A stretch of 64,000 nt of DNA from Symsagittifera roscoffensis (taxonomy: Eukaryota; Xenacoelomorpha; Acoela; Convolutidae): assembly GCF_963678635.1 (NCBI RefSeq), contig NC_087070.1:33929955-33993954 (forward strand), read 5' to 3'. Below, in pieces: positions 27,201-42,200 of this stretch. The notes under the pieces are model-generated. The model was not told where the DNA came from and ran no database searches. It was given only the letters and a program-made list of their open reading frames with translations. Each line of letters begins with the position of its first letter. Within the stretch, counting starts at the first letter, position 1. Made by a program: the position numbers and the translations under genes.

Positions 27201-30200
27201 GTTTTCACCTGTAACGGGAATTTCGGGCTTCGATGGTGGATCATCGTGCACCGGTCCCGCATCGTGGTATCAGCAAGTTATTTGGGCCACAGTTTTTGCG
27301 TAGAGATATGGCGAAGAAAAATTGGCCTATGCAGACAATCTCATGGATAAGTCGGTTCCGAGGATGGTTATGCCCAAAATGGTTGTACTCCAACTAGATC
27401 TGTTCGTTCGTCCGAATATTGGACAACTGGCTGCGCCATGAGATATCCCTAAACTCTGCTAGCTAAACTCAAACTAAAAATACTAAAACAATGTAAAGTA
27501 AATTAATAAGATGTTTAGTAACATATGGATGAGGATACACAAACGAATTGAATCAACTGTAATCTTTCAACAGTAGATAAAGCTATGAGAGGGCGCACGC
27601 AACTTTAGAGTTAGCACCAAGAGATTTGACAGGTTGTTGATATATCGCTATATCTTAAGCTCACCTTGAATAATTCCGTACCACACCGACAGACAGTTGC
27701 AAACATTTCAATGAATTGAAGAAAACTAAAAAATTATTGACTTTTTAAAATTTTTGAATTTCAGCGATGAAAAAATTACTCATGAAACTTTTTGACAAAA
27801 TTAACCCAATCTGAGAACATAGGCGCTACGCGCAATACACCGAAGGCATAGAAACTGAAGCAAAAACCAAACAACTTGAACAACTAATAATTGAAGAATA
27901 ACAGTTCTAGAAAAAAAAATCGTACTAATACATGTATACACCAAAATTTTGCTATATCGAGAAAGAGCCTGAAATAACAGTTCTAGAACTAAAAATCGTA
28001 CTAACACATGTATAGGTTAAATTTTTGATATATCAACGAAGATCATAAAATAACACTTCTAGAACTAAAAATCGTACTAACACATGTATACACCAAAATT
28101 TTGCTATATTGACAAAGATCATGGAATAACAGTTCGAGAACTAAAAATGGTACTAACACATGTATACAAGAAAATTTTGATATATTGACAAAGATCATGA
28201 AATAACAGTTCGAGAACTAAAAATGGTACTAACACATGCATACAATAAAATTTTGATATATTGACAAAGATCATGAAATAACAGTTCGAGAACTAAAAAT
28301 CGTAATAACACATTTATACACTAAAATTTTGATATATTGACATAGATCATAAAATAACAGTTCGAGAACTAAAAATGGTACTAACACATGTATACGCTAA
28401 AATATTGCTATATTGACGAAGAGCCTGAAATAACAATTCTAGAGCTAAAATCGTACTAACACATGTATACACCAATATTTTGCTATATCGACAAAGAGCC
28501 TGAATGATGAAAAATGTAACTCAAAACTAAACATAATTAAATAAATAGAAGAACAGATAATTAAATAAATAAAGATGAACAAATAAAGAAACAAACATAC
28601 GCAATCACGTGGCATAGCGCGATATAGTCCAGCCCACATGATAATTGATAACTGTGGACGTTATTTGTCGACACTTGACAACAGACAACATTAAAAAAAA
28701 AACCCCGTTACACGATACCATAACACCTTGACTAAAGTCTTCGGTGTAAAAATAGGATCATTTTGAAAAATTTTGATGTAAATGTTTTATTCTGCAGATA
28801 AATTCACATTCGAAACACGAAAATCCAATTTTGGAACCAGAAAAAGTTAAGATTTTTTCGCTTCATTTTTGCTTTTATCATGGCGCTTTAATAGTATAGC
28901 ATTGCCAGCTAGTTAAAAACCACAAAATCAAAAACTCAAAACTTTGCACGGAATCTAGTTTTATTTGAGATAAACGTGCCTAGAAACACAAGCGCCGGCG
29001 TTAAGTAAATCTTCAGTAAACTTTTGTGTGTGGAAACTTAGCCGACAAAAATAGAGCCGAAAGAAAACTTGTTGTCATGAAAAACCTTTTAATGTTCTAA
29101 AAGTCTTAAATTTTATGCGCTTTTCCCCCACTCTCGAAAATAATCTTAAATTCAAAAATCTAATTTTCTCTCAAAAGGATGCAAACTTGGCGCAAATGCA
29201 AAAGATCACTGAGAGGCAAAACCTTATAACCAAATCAGATCATTCATTAAATTTATCAATTACAGGAATAAATTAGCAACACTTTCCACATAAAGGCAAA
29301 GCGGACCTTCGCATCACTTACGATACAACGAAACCGTATCATTGCAAGCGACCAAATAGATAGTGAGATGGAAATAACTTAGTCGAAAAAAAACTTTAAA
29401 AAATTTTCTGAGTTTTTTTCTGAAAACACGAAGAACAACCACCAACTAGCATTTAACAAGTTTTCAGTGATTTTATGATACCAAGTAGCCTGGTGTATTA
29501 AAAAGAAACTCATTTTTTGTCCTTAAAGCGATGCACTATCGGCTCACTAAACTGACAAAACGTAAGCCGAAAGCATTAAAGCCGAATAAAATTTCTGTGA
29601 AAAACAAAAAAAAAACGGACACTTTACCAGTCAGGGATAGTAAATTTGAAAAACTTCAGTAGTTAGTCAATGAAAACTGAGACTACAAATAAAACTAACT
29701 ACAGCGCAAAAAAGAGGCGCAGCCATTAAGCCGTCAAAACATAAGCTTTCAAACTATAGTCTGACTATTCAACTTTTTCACGAATAATTTCAATTTAAGT
29801 TATTGAATAAAAAAGATCCAGCAAGGATTGGAAACCCTGACCAAAAGGCGCAAAGGCAACCGCATTACCTTCCGGCCAAGAGAGAAGTGGCCTGGAACTT
29901 ACCACGAAACGATAAAAAAAGCAACATCAATTTCAATTACAAAAGTGTAAGTTTACGGGAAAAAAGTCTAGTTCCCGATTACAAGACACTTGCTCTCGCA
30001 TGTTATTACAATGAAAAATCCTCGCAGCAAAAAACTACCTGAGGTGACAACTATGCCGATGAAACATAAGCAGAACAACAATCGGCCAACAACTTTTTGT
30101 AACAGAACCATTCCTGTTAAAAAAAATGGTCCAGGTCAGATTCCAACCTTGAACCTTTGCCGTCCAAGGTGTAGTCGTTACCTCTGAACCAAATATGTCG

Positions 30201-33200
30201 AAGAAGCTAAGAACTTAGAATTTATCACAGGCCAAGCTATCGAATGATTTATTTGACATAGTTCATCAAATTGTTAACCCCAAAAAAAACTATATTCCGA
30301 TTTGTTAATGCTTGCTTATCGCAACCGCAATCGCAACATCACGCATTTAGCCATAGTAAGACGTGAAACACTGATAATACGTGCACACTAATTTATTGGT
30401 CAGTTTTTACCTATATAGACAATTCGGGTGAAGCAATAAGTTCATTTGAAAAAATGCTCTAACGCATTTACTTAATGGTATGTACCATTCTTCTTTTGAT
30501 AAAAAGTGTCCCCTATCGTCATTTATCATATTGCTCGCTGTGTTTTTTCATCGAAGGCTAATTATTATTGAACGAACTCACCCCATATGTATGGGTAAGT
30601 CCAGTCGCCTTTGAAAGCATTTTTTCGAGCATATCTATTTGCAACAAAATCTGATCAATTTTGTCGTGAAAACTTTTTGTTTTCTTTTTCCACGGAACTG
30701 AGAAAAGTGAAATCAATTGACATTACTTAACTGTATTTTGGCGTCGGATCGAATACCGCCCGAGCAATTTAAATTTTTATCAATTTGAATTGTTCGATTT
30801 AAATTAAAATTTTTATTGAGTGGGCGGATAATTTAACATTTAAATAAATTAAACTAGCAATTAACGCACCTTCGGTGCTTCGACTACACTAAAAATCGCA
30901 ATATCTGCAATTTTTAGTGTAGTCTGACTGCACCCAATTACAGGGTTGGTAATTTCGAACTTTTGAATTTTTTTAAATTCCCATTTTAAATTTGCCTTTG
31001 GAGAAATTTGGAAGCCAGATTTGCAACCACTGAGAGTCCCTGAGAGCACCCTACTATAGGGTTAGGAATCCTAAGTTTCCCGAAAAAAAAATGAAAAAAA
31101 CGTCGTATCTCGGAAAAGGATTTGAGCATTCATTTTAAGAGGCAAGATTTGAGACGCCTGGGTGTACGCTGACAATAAGATTGTTTCTTCATCAAGTTAG
31201 TAGTTTCAATTTTTTTGAATTTCTTTGTAGATAAGTTCCTAGAGAAATTTTGAAAAAATCGAAAAAATTCACATCTCGGAAACTAAAAGCATTTGAGCAG
31301 TCGCGTTTAGCAGTCGCATGTGGCAAGATTTGCAACTCTTTAGAGTACCCTGATAACACCGAACTATAGAGTTGGGAAATTCGAATTTTGAAAAATAATT
31401 AATTTAAACTTTCTGAAAATTTTTTAAAAATCACAAAAAACGTTACATCTCGAAAACTACAAAGAATTGAGCAGTGATATTTGGAGGCAAGATTCGAAAT
31501 CCTTGAGAGTACTTTGACAGGACCTAACTACAGGATTGGGAATTTCAGATTTTTAAAGAATAATAATAATTTAAGTTTCAAATTCACAAAAAACGTCATA
31601 TCTCGAAAACTACAAAGATTTGAACAGTCATATTTGGAGGCAAGATTTGTAACTCCTTAGAGTACTCTGATAGCACCCAACTACAGGGTTGCGAATTTCA
31701 AGTTTTGTAAACCGTTTTGTTATTTGATATTTCTGAAAATTTTTGAAAAAGTCTTTAAAATCGTCTTACTCGTTAACTAAAATGATTCGGGCATTCAAAA
31801 TTGGAGGCCAAATTTGCAACCCCTAATTCGATATTGGGCTGCTTTATTTAAACTCGGTAAAATAACCACTAAAATCAAATTGGAAAATCGAAAAAATTCT
31901 TAACTATTGCAATTGGAACCTGATCTAAACTATATTTTATGATTGGATAAATTAAATGTTTTACCAATGTAAAGTATTTAATATTAACCAATCATGATCC
32001 ATCTAACTAACAACCCACTTATTTGTAAGTGCTGAAGTTACTTGTAATTTCAGCACCAGAGAGATTTGAATTTAACTTAGAAATTAGTTGGACTCTCCCG
32101 AGCACTTCAGCAGCCGCAATAAACCAGTATACCCTAGATCTATTGAGCCTAGCAGAGACTAGTTAAACAACCTGAGACTAGATAGTATAAGAGTAAGATT
32201 AGGATCGGTATTAGACTAAGAAGTTGCACGAATCTATCCGGCCGAAAATAAGATAGCGTGACGAGCAGACGGTGTACCCTATCCGAAATTACTCTATGAG
32301 TTACACTTCGGTCCTAACTCATCTGGTGCGACCATAAGTCTCGAACAAGACCTTACTAGATTAGAATTAACCAAAAATAGATTAGAAATTCGACAAAAAC
32401 ATTTACAAAATGTTATACGACAATAATTTAATTGAAATGTCTCTCCGACTCAATAGATCAGAGCCAATATTCCGAACCATAATAGAACTACCCGGAATTG
32501 GAAGAAGACCTCGAACCAAAGACGACATACGACAAAGTAGAAACTTGCCGTATAGTTATATGATAGTTCGGCAAAAGTCAGAACAAACTTTTATATTTCG
32601 AATACTACTTGCAATGAATTTAGATTTCCATTTGCAAACATAAACCTTGAAGTTACTCTTCAAAATCATTTCAGGCGCTAAACAAAATTAATATTATACA
32701 ATAACGATTGATAAAAAGATCTAAGATCGTTTTCCTAAAACTCTGCAGTATTATACAAAACATGTTTGAAAAATATTTATTGGAAAATAAAAATAAAAAT
32801 TAGTAGCATGACAATAAATGGTTAGTAATCATAAATCATCTTGTTGTTCCAGCTTCATCATCTAAAACATAACAGCAATCATCAACTCACTAACATCATA
32901 AAACACTAAATCTTTCCTTTACACACATTTAAAATTTTATAAGAACTTAAATTCACTTAATTTTAAAACCAGATCATCAAGGCTTATCCTTGGATCTTAA
33001 ATCATTTTCTACTTAATTAAATTTCAAATTTGATCATCAAGGCTTACCCTTGGATCAACCAGAACAACTTTGTTCTCCCCCACCCACTTAATTAGTGTCT
33101 AACGACCTCAAACGTCGATTCACTACCCAACCCTTTCTAAAGACCCAAGACTAATAGAAATTTTTAAACAAAACTAATCATTCAAATTAGGATAAACATG

Positions 33201-36200
33201 GAAGAACTTCGGTTATTCATCCTTCACTTGACCCCCCCCTCTTACCAGACCCAGGATAAATCTTAGACTTAGTAAGTTTAAAATAGTATCTAACGAACTA
33301 CTCGCGTTCTAATTATACCTGAACCTTGTGGATCGATTTACTATTCTCCAACCCTTGAACACAATCACTACCCCTAAGTAAGATTAAGTAAGTTAACACC
33401 TTAGCTTATACTAGTCACGAGAAAGTAAAAATCATTCTTCGGAATCGATATACTTTTCTCTCCAACCCTGAACAAATAGACCCAGGTTAAGCTAACCAAA
33501 AAATCGTAAGAACTAACAGTTTAGGAAAATAGAAATCATTTAACAACCTTTTGCATCCGTCATCCTAAACCTTATGTCATTTAAAAACCTAGGAAATAAA
33601 CAAACAATCATTTTACACAATTGTGAAATAGATAACAAAAAATACGACCTTGTAATCACACCTCATACACAAACAGTTGGATACATTCGAACAAAACGAC
33701 AAACACTAAAAAGAAAAATAATAACTAAACAAAGACAAATAACACGAAAAAGATTTTCAAAAAATCGAAACGCATTTTCAGAATCAGAAACCAACAGTTT
33801 AGACGAACTTTACAAACTAAAAGAATCAATAGATAAAAATTACCCACAACACGATCAATTATATTTTTCTGACTCAGAAACAACTTCAAATTCATCACAA
33901 AGAGGAAAAAGAAGAATAAAAAAGCAGTATAAACACAAACCAGTACATCTATACAATTGGAATCAACCAATTCGACACATTAATAATTACATATTAACAG
34001 TCATCGAACGAAAAAATGAGTTCAACACACACCCCAGGTGACGAAACTCCAGATGATGATGAAATCTTTCCTTTTATAGTAGATGCAGATACTGATAGAG
34101 GACAACACATATTTTGTCAAAATTTACTCGTAAATTTATTTGAACCCGGAATCAGTCCATGTAAAACAGAGTTCCCCGATGTAAAAATCAAAAGACAAAT
34201 CATAGATCACTATCTAAAAGATATATGCAACATAACACAACAGTATGGAATCTACTCTATAGAATTCACTTCCCCAAACCATAATAATAGAACATATACT
34301 ATTCAAACAGACGACCTTGATTTAGAATTTTCAAAAGTTTTTTCAGAATATATAAAAAGCATCCAATACCATAACTCACAAAGAGCAAACTCCATTTTCA
34401 CCAATGAAGTTTTCGCAATAATATATAGTTATATTTCGATATTAGAAAACGAAATCCCATTAACAAATGTCTCACCGACAGAAACATCTAAACATTTAAG
34501 AGTACGACATGAAATCACACTACTCTCTAGTTATTTAAACATCATTAAAGAAAATTTCACGAAAGACGACGTTTCACAACATACCAAACACGATTTACAA
34601 AAAATTTTGGCATGGTTCATAATAGATTATTTCACACACAATATTGATTTAATTGCACAAGCAAGAAAAAATTTTAGACCCCAAAATTCGAACGATGATA
34701 CCGCTATCACAGAACAATCAGATTATGTTTGGGACCCCGAATGGTCTCATCCCGCATTTATAAGCTTTCCACAATCAATCTCAAGTCAAGCAATAGGTAC
34801 AATATCTTACATAAGAGATTATGTAAGAGTAATACCATTAACAATTGATGCAACACCATTAAACTATAATACATTTTTACCCGATACACAAAATAATAGT
34901 TTAAACTCGACAGTCATACACAACGAAAACCTCAATGGAACTAGGAATCTTACTCAACAAGATATCCAGACACCATCACACTTCATAAATGAAGAAATTG
35001 TACACACAACAACTACACAACAAAGTATTTCACCAATACGCCCAAATTTAACAACACCAAGAAATACAAATCCTTCACAAACACAGGTAACCTTACAATC
35101 AACCGTTAAACCTTCGGTTGCTCCAAAATATTCCCATATGGATTACCAAACATACAGACCCATGACAATACCATCAAAAACACGCAAAACATTCACTAAA
35201 AACAACTTTGCAGACCATAATTATAATTATACACATCCATCAAAAACAAATTATCAACCACAAAGGAATTTTAATCAATATACAAAACCTCGAAACTGGG
35301 ATAACCCAACAGCCCAATATAATTCCAAAAATTTTCAACCAAATCCTCCACAGGATCGCAGTGAAAATTACCCATTTTTTCAACAGAATAAAAATAAAAA
35401 ACAAACATCTTATCAAATGGATTATTTATCCTCAGATGACGATTTCTTACAACCAGATATATTTGCACCAAATACTCAAGAATATCGTAGACAAGGAATA
35501 CAGAGAACACGTACAAATCATAGAAATTTTTCTCCACAACCAATAGATGCACAACATCAACAACCAATTCAACAACAAAATCTAATTAATACACAATCTT
35601 TTCAACCAATTCAACAACAAAATCCAATGACTGCACACTCGTATCAAGCATCACAAATGCAAAATGAAATACCACTCCCATATTATCTCCAACAACATGA
35701 AATAACAAGAAACCAACTTTCAAATTTTTCTCAAATGCCAAATGCAGCAGAATCATTACAAATGACAATGAATCCATACCTTATGGGTGGATCATCAATA
35801 ACATCAAATAAACCTTTAATGGTCTTCACAGGAACAGACCCTGAATACTCTGTAGAAGATTATTTAAATGCAGTAACAGCAAATTTGATTTTAAATATAG
35901 GACCTGAACCAATTAATACGCCACTACATCAAAACTGGATACATCGACGCACAGCGTTGATACAAACAACCTTAGATGGCGCAGCCCAAAAATGGTTTTC
36001 AGTACTACCTCTAGAAATAAAATCAAACTGGAAAAGATTTACACAAGAATTTTCAAAAATGTTTGACTCCGAAAGAAACAAACAACAACAAAGAGTTTTA
36101 TGTAATGAAATTCGCAGATTACCAAACGAAACCATCAAGCAAATAGCAGTACGAATCGAAACACTAGTTCGAAAAGCATACTCACTAAATACACATGACT

Positions 36201-39200
36201 ATAAAAACACAAAGATGACAGAAATCTTAATGATGACCTTAACACCACAATTAAGGAAAATAGCAATAAAAAAGAGAGCATCCCATCCTTCTTCAATTCG
36301 AGAACCCGATTTAGATTTTCGAAAACTAGTAGACAAATTAGAACAAGCAGAAATCACGATGAAACTAGAAGAAACGGAAAATCTGAAATTACAATACGTT
36401 AACAAAATTGAAACGACTCCCACTAATATTAATAATATACAGGAATCAGAAACAGACCTCGTTGAAAAAATCACTGAAATACTCAATATTTACGAAAAGA
36501 ACCCGAACTTTAAAGGCAAACCATCTTTCAAAAAATGGTGTAATTATTGCCGACGATACGGACATAGTATTTCCGAATGTAGACAAAAACAGCAAGATAG
36601 TCAAAATAAACCTCAAAAATACAAAGAACCAAATAAATCATTTTATCAATACATGAAAAAAGATCAAAATCTACCGAACAAAACAGTTCACAGCAACAAC
36701 AGTTCAGGAAAACCACTTCCGAACAATACAAATTATACAAGAAATCAATCCCCATATAACTCAAGTTATAGAGGAAGATCACCAGAACGAAGAAACACGT
36801 ATAATTCATCACAAAATCACTACAATAGACCAAATAGTCGAAATAACTACTCCAGATCAAATTCAAATACACAACGATTTGTTTCTAGATCTAATTCCCA
36901 ATCAAGAAATAACTATTATCCAAACAACCAATCACGAAATTCATCATACAATAGGAATAGAAACTACTCCTATAATCGAAATAGAAGTTATTCAAACAAC
37001 CGAAATCAAAATTATCCGAACAATCGATCAAGGAATAACTCATATAATAGATCAAACTATAACAGACCAAACAATAATTACCAAAACAGATCGCGAAATA
37101 ATTCACAAAATCGACACCCAAGTTATAATAATCGTTATAGAAATTATTCCCAATCACCACACCGGAATAATAATCACTATAATAACTCTAATAATCGTCA
37201 TAGAAGCAGTACACCTAAACATCAAAGACAAATCAATCAAGTACAAGCTAACCCAGAAACAACATCAGACCCCCCAGGTATTGATGACACAGTAACTGAT
37301 ACGTTACAACTCAATCAAATAAATTGTACATCATCAGATTCAGAAAGTGATACTGAAAACACTCTTTCTATCAATATGATAAAAGTCGAAAATGACTATG
37401 AATCTGTCATATATGAACAACCCTTTCCATCACATATATATGAAAATCAATCAGAATTTCTCCAAAATTATTACACTACACCCATAAATTCCACACCAAC
37501 GACACAAGAAACAAATGAGATTAACACTACAAATCAAACCAATAAAAATACCAAAACAAAATGCTTGAATACAAACCACATTTATCAAAATATACAAAAA
37601 GAACAACCCAAAGAAAAAATTTGGACAATACCATTTCTCTTAGAAAGCCCAAGAAATAAAGAATTTCAACCACCAGACCTTGAAATAGATTTTTTAATTG
37701 ATTCAGGAGCAGAATCAAACATAATAAACATCCCCACATGGAATGAAATAAAATCCTTACACCCAAAGCTAACACCTCTTGAAACCTCCAGCAAGCTAGC
37801 AACAGCACAAGGATCAACATTGATAAACTACGGAAAAATCCAATTATTTCTCCTCCCCACCAGAACAATGGAACAAAGTAAAATTCTAAACAAGCCATTT
37901 AAACAAATATTCCATATCACTGATATTAAATATAATATCATTGGAATACCATTTATTTCGAAGTATATACCAACAATTAATATACTAAATAGTAAAATAT
38001 TAATCAAAGATAAATATACAAAAACAAAAGAAACATCCCTAACATTTTTTCAAAGATTAAACAAACAACCACCATTCTTTTCAAAATTTTATCCAATATA
38101 TAACCAACAAAGAAAACACCTGAAACCACTATCAGGAAACATATATAATTTTTCAATCAAACAAGTTCACCAATATGATAAAGAACAAAACAAACAAAAA
38201 TTTTATATGTCAGATTTTGAATTCAAACCTATTCATAAATTTTTCAAAATCACAATCTCATCAATAAAATATTTGAAAAATTCGAATTCAGATATTATTT
38301 CCTTACACGTTTATAACAACACACCTTACCAAGTAACATTACCTTTAGGACTTTTAGGATATTGTGAAACTAACGCTACAATATCACCAATACACGAAAA
38401 AGCCTATCGCGTAAATAATATACTCCAATTACTAGATATTTGCCAATCTACAATTCTTAATGAAGAATTATCTATAAATAATATAATAAGTAACGAAAAC
38501 AGAAATACGGATTATTTCACAAAAACTCCATATTTCAAACCTACATTCAACATAAGTAACTACACAGAAGACCAACAGAAATTTTTAACAATGTTTAATT
38601 TCCAACATTCACAAATAACACAAGACGAATTCGAAAAGTTAGCCAAACAGCTAATTAAATATTCATCTGTCTATGCAACATCAAAATTCGATGTTGGCAA
38701 AATCAGTTCATCACTACATCTCCCATTAAAACCAGACGCAGTTTTCAAAAAACAGAGAGCAAGTAAAGTACCAATTCACTTACATGATAAAGTAAACAGA
38801 TTACTCGATATTTTAGAACAGTACAATATTATATCACCAGTTAATAAAGAAGAACAACCAAAAGGCAACACATTCATCAACCCTGTTATCATTCTAGCTA
38901 AAGGAGAATCATTAAAAATCGTTCTCGACGCTAGATACCTTAATTCACTCATAGATGAATCAAAATGCAATTGGCCCATCGAACCAATACAAGTTATTTT
39001 AACAAAAATAAACGGCAAATACTTTACAACCGCCGATATGAATAGTGCATACAATCAAATGCCACTAGATGAACAATCACGACGTTTAACACAATTTGTT
39101 ATCGGAAACCAACAATATGAATTCAACCGCTTATTCTATGGAATATCCATAGGACCAGCAGCATTTTCAGCTTTTATGAGCAAAATTTTTAGACCACTGA

Positions 39201-42200
39201 TACTCAAGAAAAACGCAATCACCTATCTAGACGATGTTTTTATGCAATCACAAACAAAAGACGAAATGTTCAAAGTTTTAGAAAAATATCATCAAATACT
39301 TCAGAACGAAAATCTGAAGGCCGCCCCCGATAAATCACACTTCTTTCTGACAAGAGTTAAATTCTTAGGACATAACATAGAAAGAAAAACAATCACTCCA
39401 CTGAAATCACGCATTGACGCTATTCAAAAACTTCAACCACCAACAAATAAAAAGAAAATCCAAGAATTCCTTGGAATGTTAAACTTTTTAAGTAAATATG
39501 TTTATAAAATGCAATTATATCTACGACCATTTTACAACATCCTTAGACAACAAAATAATTTTGAATGGAATACAGAACATCAAGCACGATTCGAAGAAAT
39601 AAAGAAACTTTTAACTGAACAAATTTCAAACACAATTCCAGACCCTGATCAACCATTTTATGCAATGTGCGATGCTTCGAACTTTGGCATCGGCGCAGCA
39701 CTATTACAATCACATAATGGTACAAATAAAATGAACCTGATATCAGCAAATTCCCGATTATTCACTCAAGCAGAGCTACGACTCTCAACTCTAATGAGAG
39801 AATGTACAGCCATAATATATACACTAACAGAATATGAATTTCTGATACTTGGATCAAAACATCCCACAGTTCTATTCACAGACCATAAACCAATCATCTT
39901 TCTTTTCACACAGAAATCTAACCCAAACCACCGAGTTTACAGATTTCAACTAATTCTAATGAAGTTTCCAAACTTACATATAGTTTGGACTGCAGGAAAA
40001 AACCTTGCATTACCAGACACCTTAAGTCGAAATACACCACCTGAATTACTTACACGAAAAACAACAGTTGAAATACCCAAAAACATAAAATTCTACCTTG
40101 CAGAAAACGAAACATCACCTCGATTAGAATGCAAATATGCAGTTAAAACTGATATTGAACAATCACAAATAAATAATTTACAACATTTTCCACTTTATTT
40201 AGATTGTCAAAATAATCATTATGAAGTTGATTTACTTGGAACATCAACTTTCAAACCAATCCCATATTCTCAATGGATAAAAAATAACACCCAACAAAAA
40301 CGAACAAAACAACACCCGCCTAAAAAAGACCATTTTCCACTAATTGAAAAAGAAGATTTAACTGATAAAATAAATTTATCAGGACCACAAACAAATGATT
40401 CAAAATACACAATAAATCAAGTTTTTGACCTCCATGACCCACTTGATACAATACCCTTATCTAAATTCGAAATTGAAAACATTTTTCTCCCCCCAACAGA
40501 TACGATTACAATTTCAACACTGAAACAATATCAAAACCTTGACCCGATAATTAGACAACTGAAATCATGGCACAAATATAAAACTAAACCTATCAAAGCA
40601 GATTCAACCATTCTAGGAAACAAAACACTCCTCCGATACTTTCGCAAATTTAATTACACAACAATTAATGAAACTACAGACCTTTTAGAATACAACTTAA
40701 ACGAATCCATAGTCCCCTGCCTCCCTATAAGTATGATTCTCATCGCTTTTAATATTTCACATACACAAAATATTAAAGGACACTCTGGATCAGAAAAAAC
40801 ATATTCAAATTTTATACAAAATTTTTACTTTCCAAATGCACCAATTTGGATAAAAGTACTATGCAATGATTGTATAGTATGTCAACTGAATAAACCTTAC
40901 CCAAATCAAAAACAAATAGCACAAAAACAAGATTTTAAAGGACAAAGTTTGTACTTTAATCACCGTATCTCATTTGATACTAAAGGACCAATTTCACCCT
41001 CATCAGAAGGAAACTCCTACATTATGGTAATTGTTGACGCATTTACACATTATGTAGCACTTAACCCAGTACCACATTGTAACGCTTATTACGCTTACAC
41101 AACACTCTATGAACACTGGATAGCAAAATTCGGACTACCAGAAATTTTAGTTACAGACAATGGTACAGAATTCATAAATAATGAAATTATAACACTATGT
41201 CATTTATACAACATTAAACACAAACCACGTACATCTCATGCACCTTGGACAAACGGCTTAGTCGAAGGTATGAACCGTTCACTACAAGAATATCTTAGAT
41301 GTATCATCAACGGAAATGATACAAAATATACCGAATGGTCAGCAGATGTAAAATTATTTCCCTTAGCGTATAATTCACAAATTACGACAACTTTAGGAAT
41401 GTCACCATACGAAATGGTTTTCAACCAAAAGCCACGCAAACCAATAATGTTTACAGCAAATTCCCATAAAAACGCACAAGGTTATTGTCAACCAAATAAA
41501 GACTCAATTTGTTATAACCTCCCATTACATACACACGATGAAGATCATTTTCATCACCCACAAATTCTTAAATTAGCCTCCGGTACACACACCGAATGGA
41601 TTTTAAATAGAGATAAGAAACACAATGAAATTTATCAAAAAATAACGAAAAAGTTATTACAAAGACAAAACATAAATGAACAAATCAATTCACGTTTTAC
41701 ACCAGCTTCCGATTTAAAAATTGGAACATTTGTTTTAATACCTAATTTTAATACTCAAAAAGGAATTTCTAAAAAATTACAACCCCTCCGAAAAGGACCC
41801 TACCAAATAATTGCAAAACCCACTGATGTCACATATAAAATTACCGACTCAAACAAAAAAGAAATCGTTCAACATCGAAACAACCTATTACCTTATTACC
41901 CAAAAGAATACGCACTCCGCGAATTAACTCAATTATATTCTTTCACAGGATTAAAAATCATTCAAAATGAACCACATCTGAAAAACACAGAACAAAATGA
42001 TAACCCCACCGAAAATCAAAACACAAAACCAACCGCCACCGAAAACAATACACAAAACCATAAAGAATCCCAAAAACAAAGAAAAAATAGAAAAATGACC
42101 GAACAAATAATACCCCAAGAAGAAATAGACAAATCAGAACATAGAAAAACAACAAGACTCCGAAATCAACCACGTAAAAACTACAAAATGTTCATCCCCC

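Larger units (their letters stand above)
20149..27685 (-). mobile_element. Old broken Ty3/gypsy LTR element
   Basis: This Metaviridae-type element is flanked by diverged LTRs (20149-20423 and 27439-27685) and a 5-bp duplication. Parts in element order on the minus strand: primer-binding site TGGCGCAGCCAG (27438-27427); gag-like region about 27060-26330 with a CCHC knuckle ([14 protein letters not shown]); protease/RT region about 26200-25250 with an RT N-terminal block ([20 protein letters not shown]); an RNase H block about 24880-24600 ([16 protein letters not shown] and TDHKALVS); and integrase Cys-His and catalytic-side blocks in two tandem copies. A purine tract lies beside the 3' LTR. 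It is heavily broken (more than ten breaks) and carries extra internal sequence near 23700-24350. By eye the LTRs differ at roughly a tenth of positions plus several indels, so the insertion is old. Confidence 0.9.

Noticed and set aside
27896-28505. CRISPR-like look of the 76-bp array
   Set aside because: The whole unit is repeated and diverges evenly, there are no unique spacers, and the DNA is animal.
28445-28639. Hydrophobic 64-codon minus frame
   Set aside because: Low-complexity AT-rich sequence next to tandem repeats, with no conserved feature or gene context.
36879-37295. 138-codon Ile/Thr-rich frame inside gag-pol
   Set aside because: Shadow of the Asn/Tyr/Arg-rich repeat of Gag in another frame. 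It starts and ends within it and has repeat-like composition.
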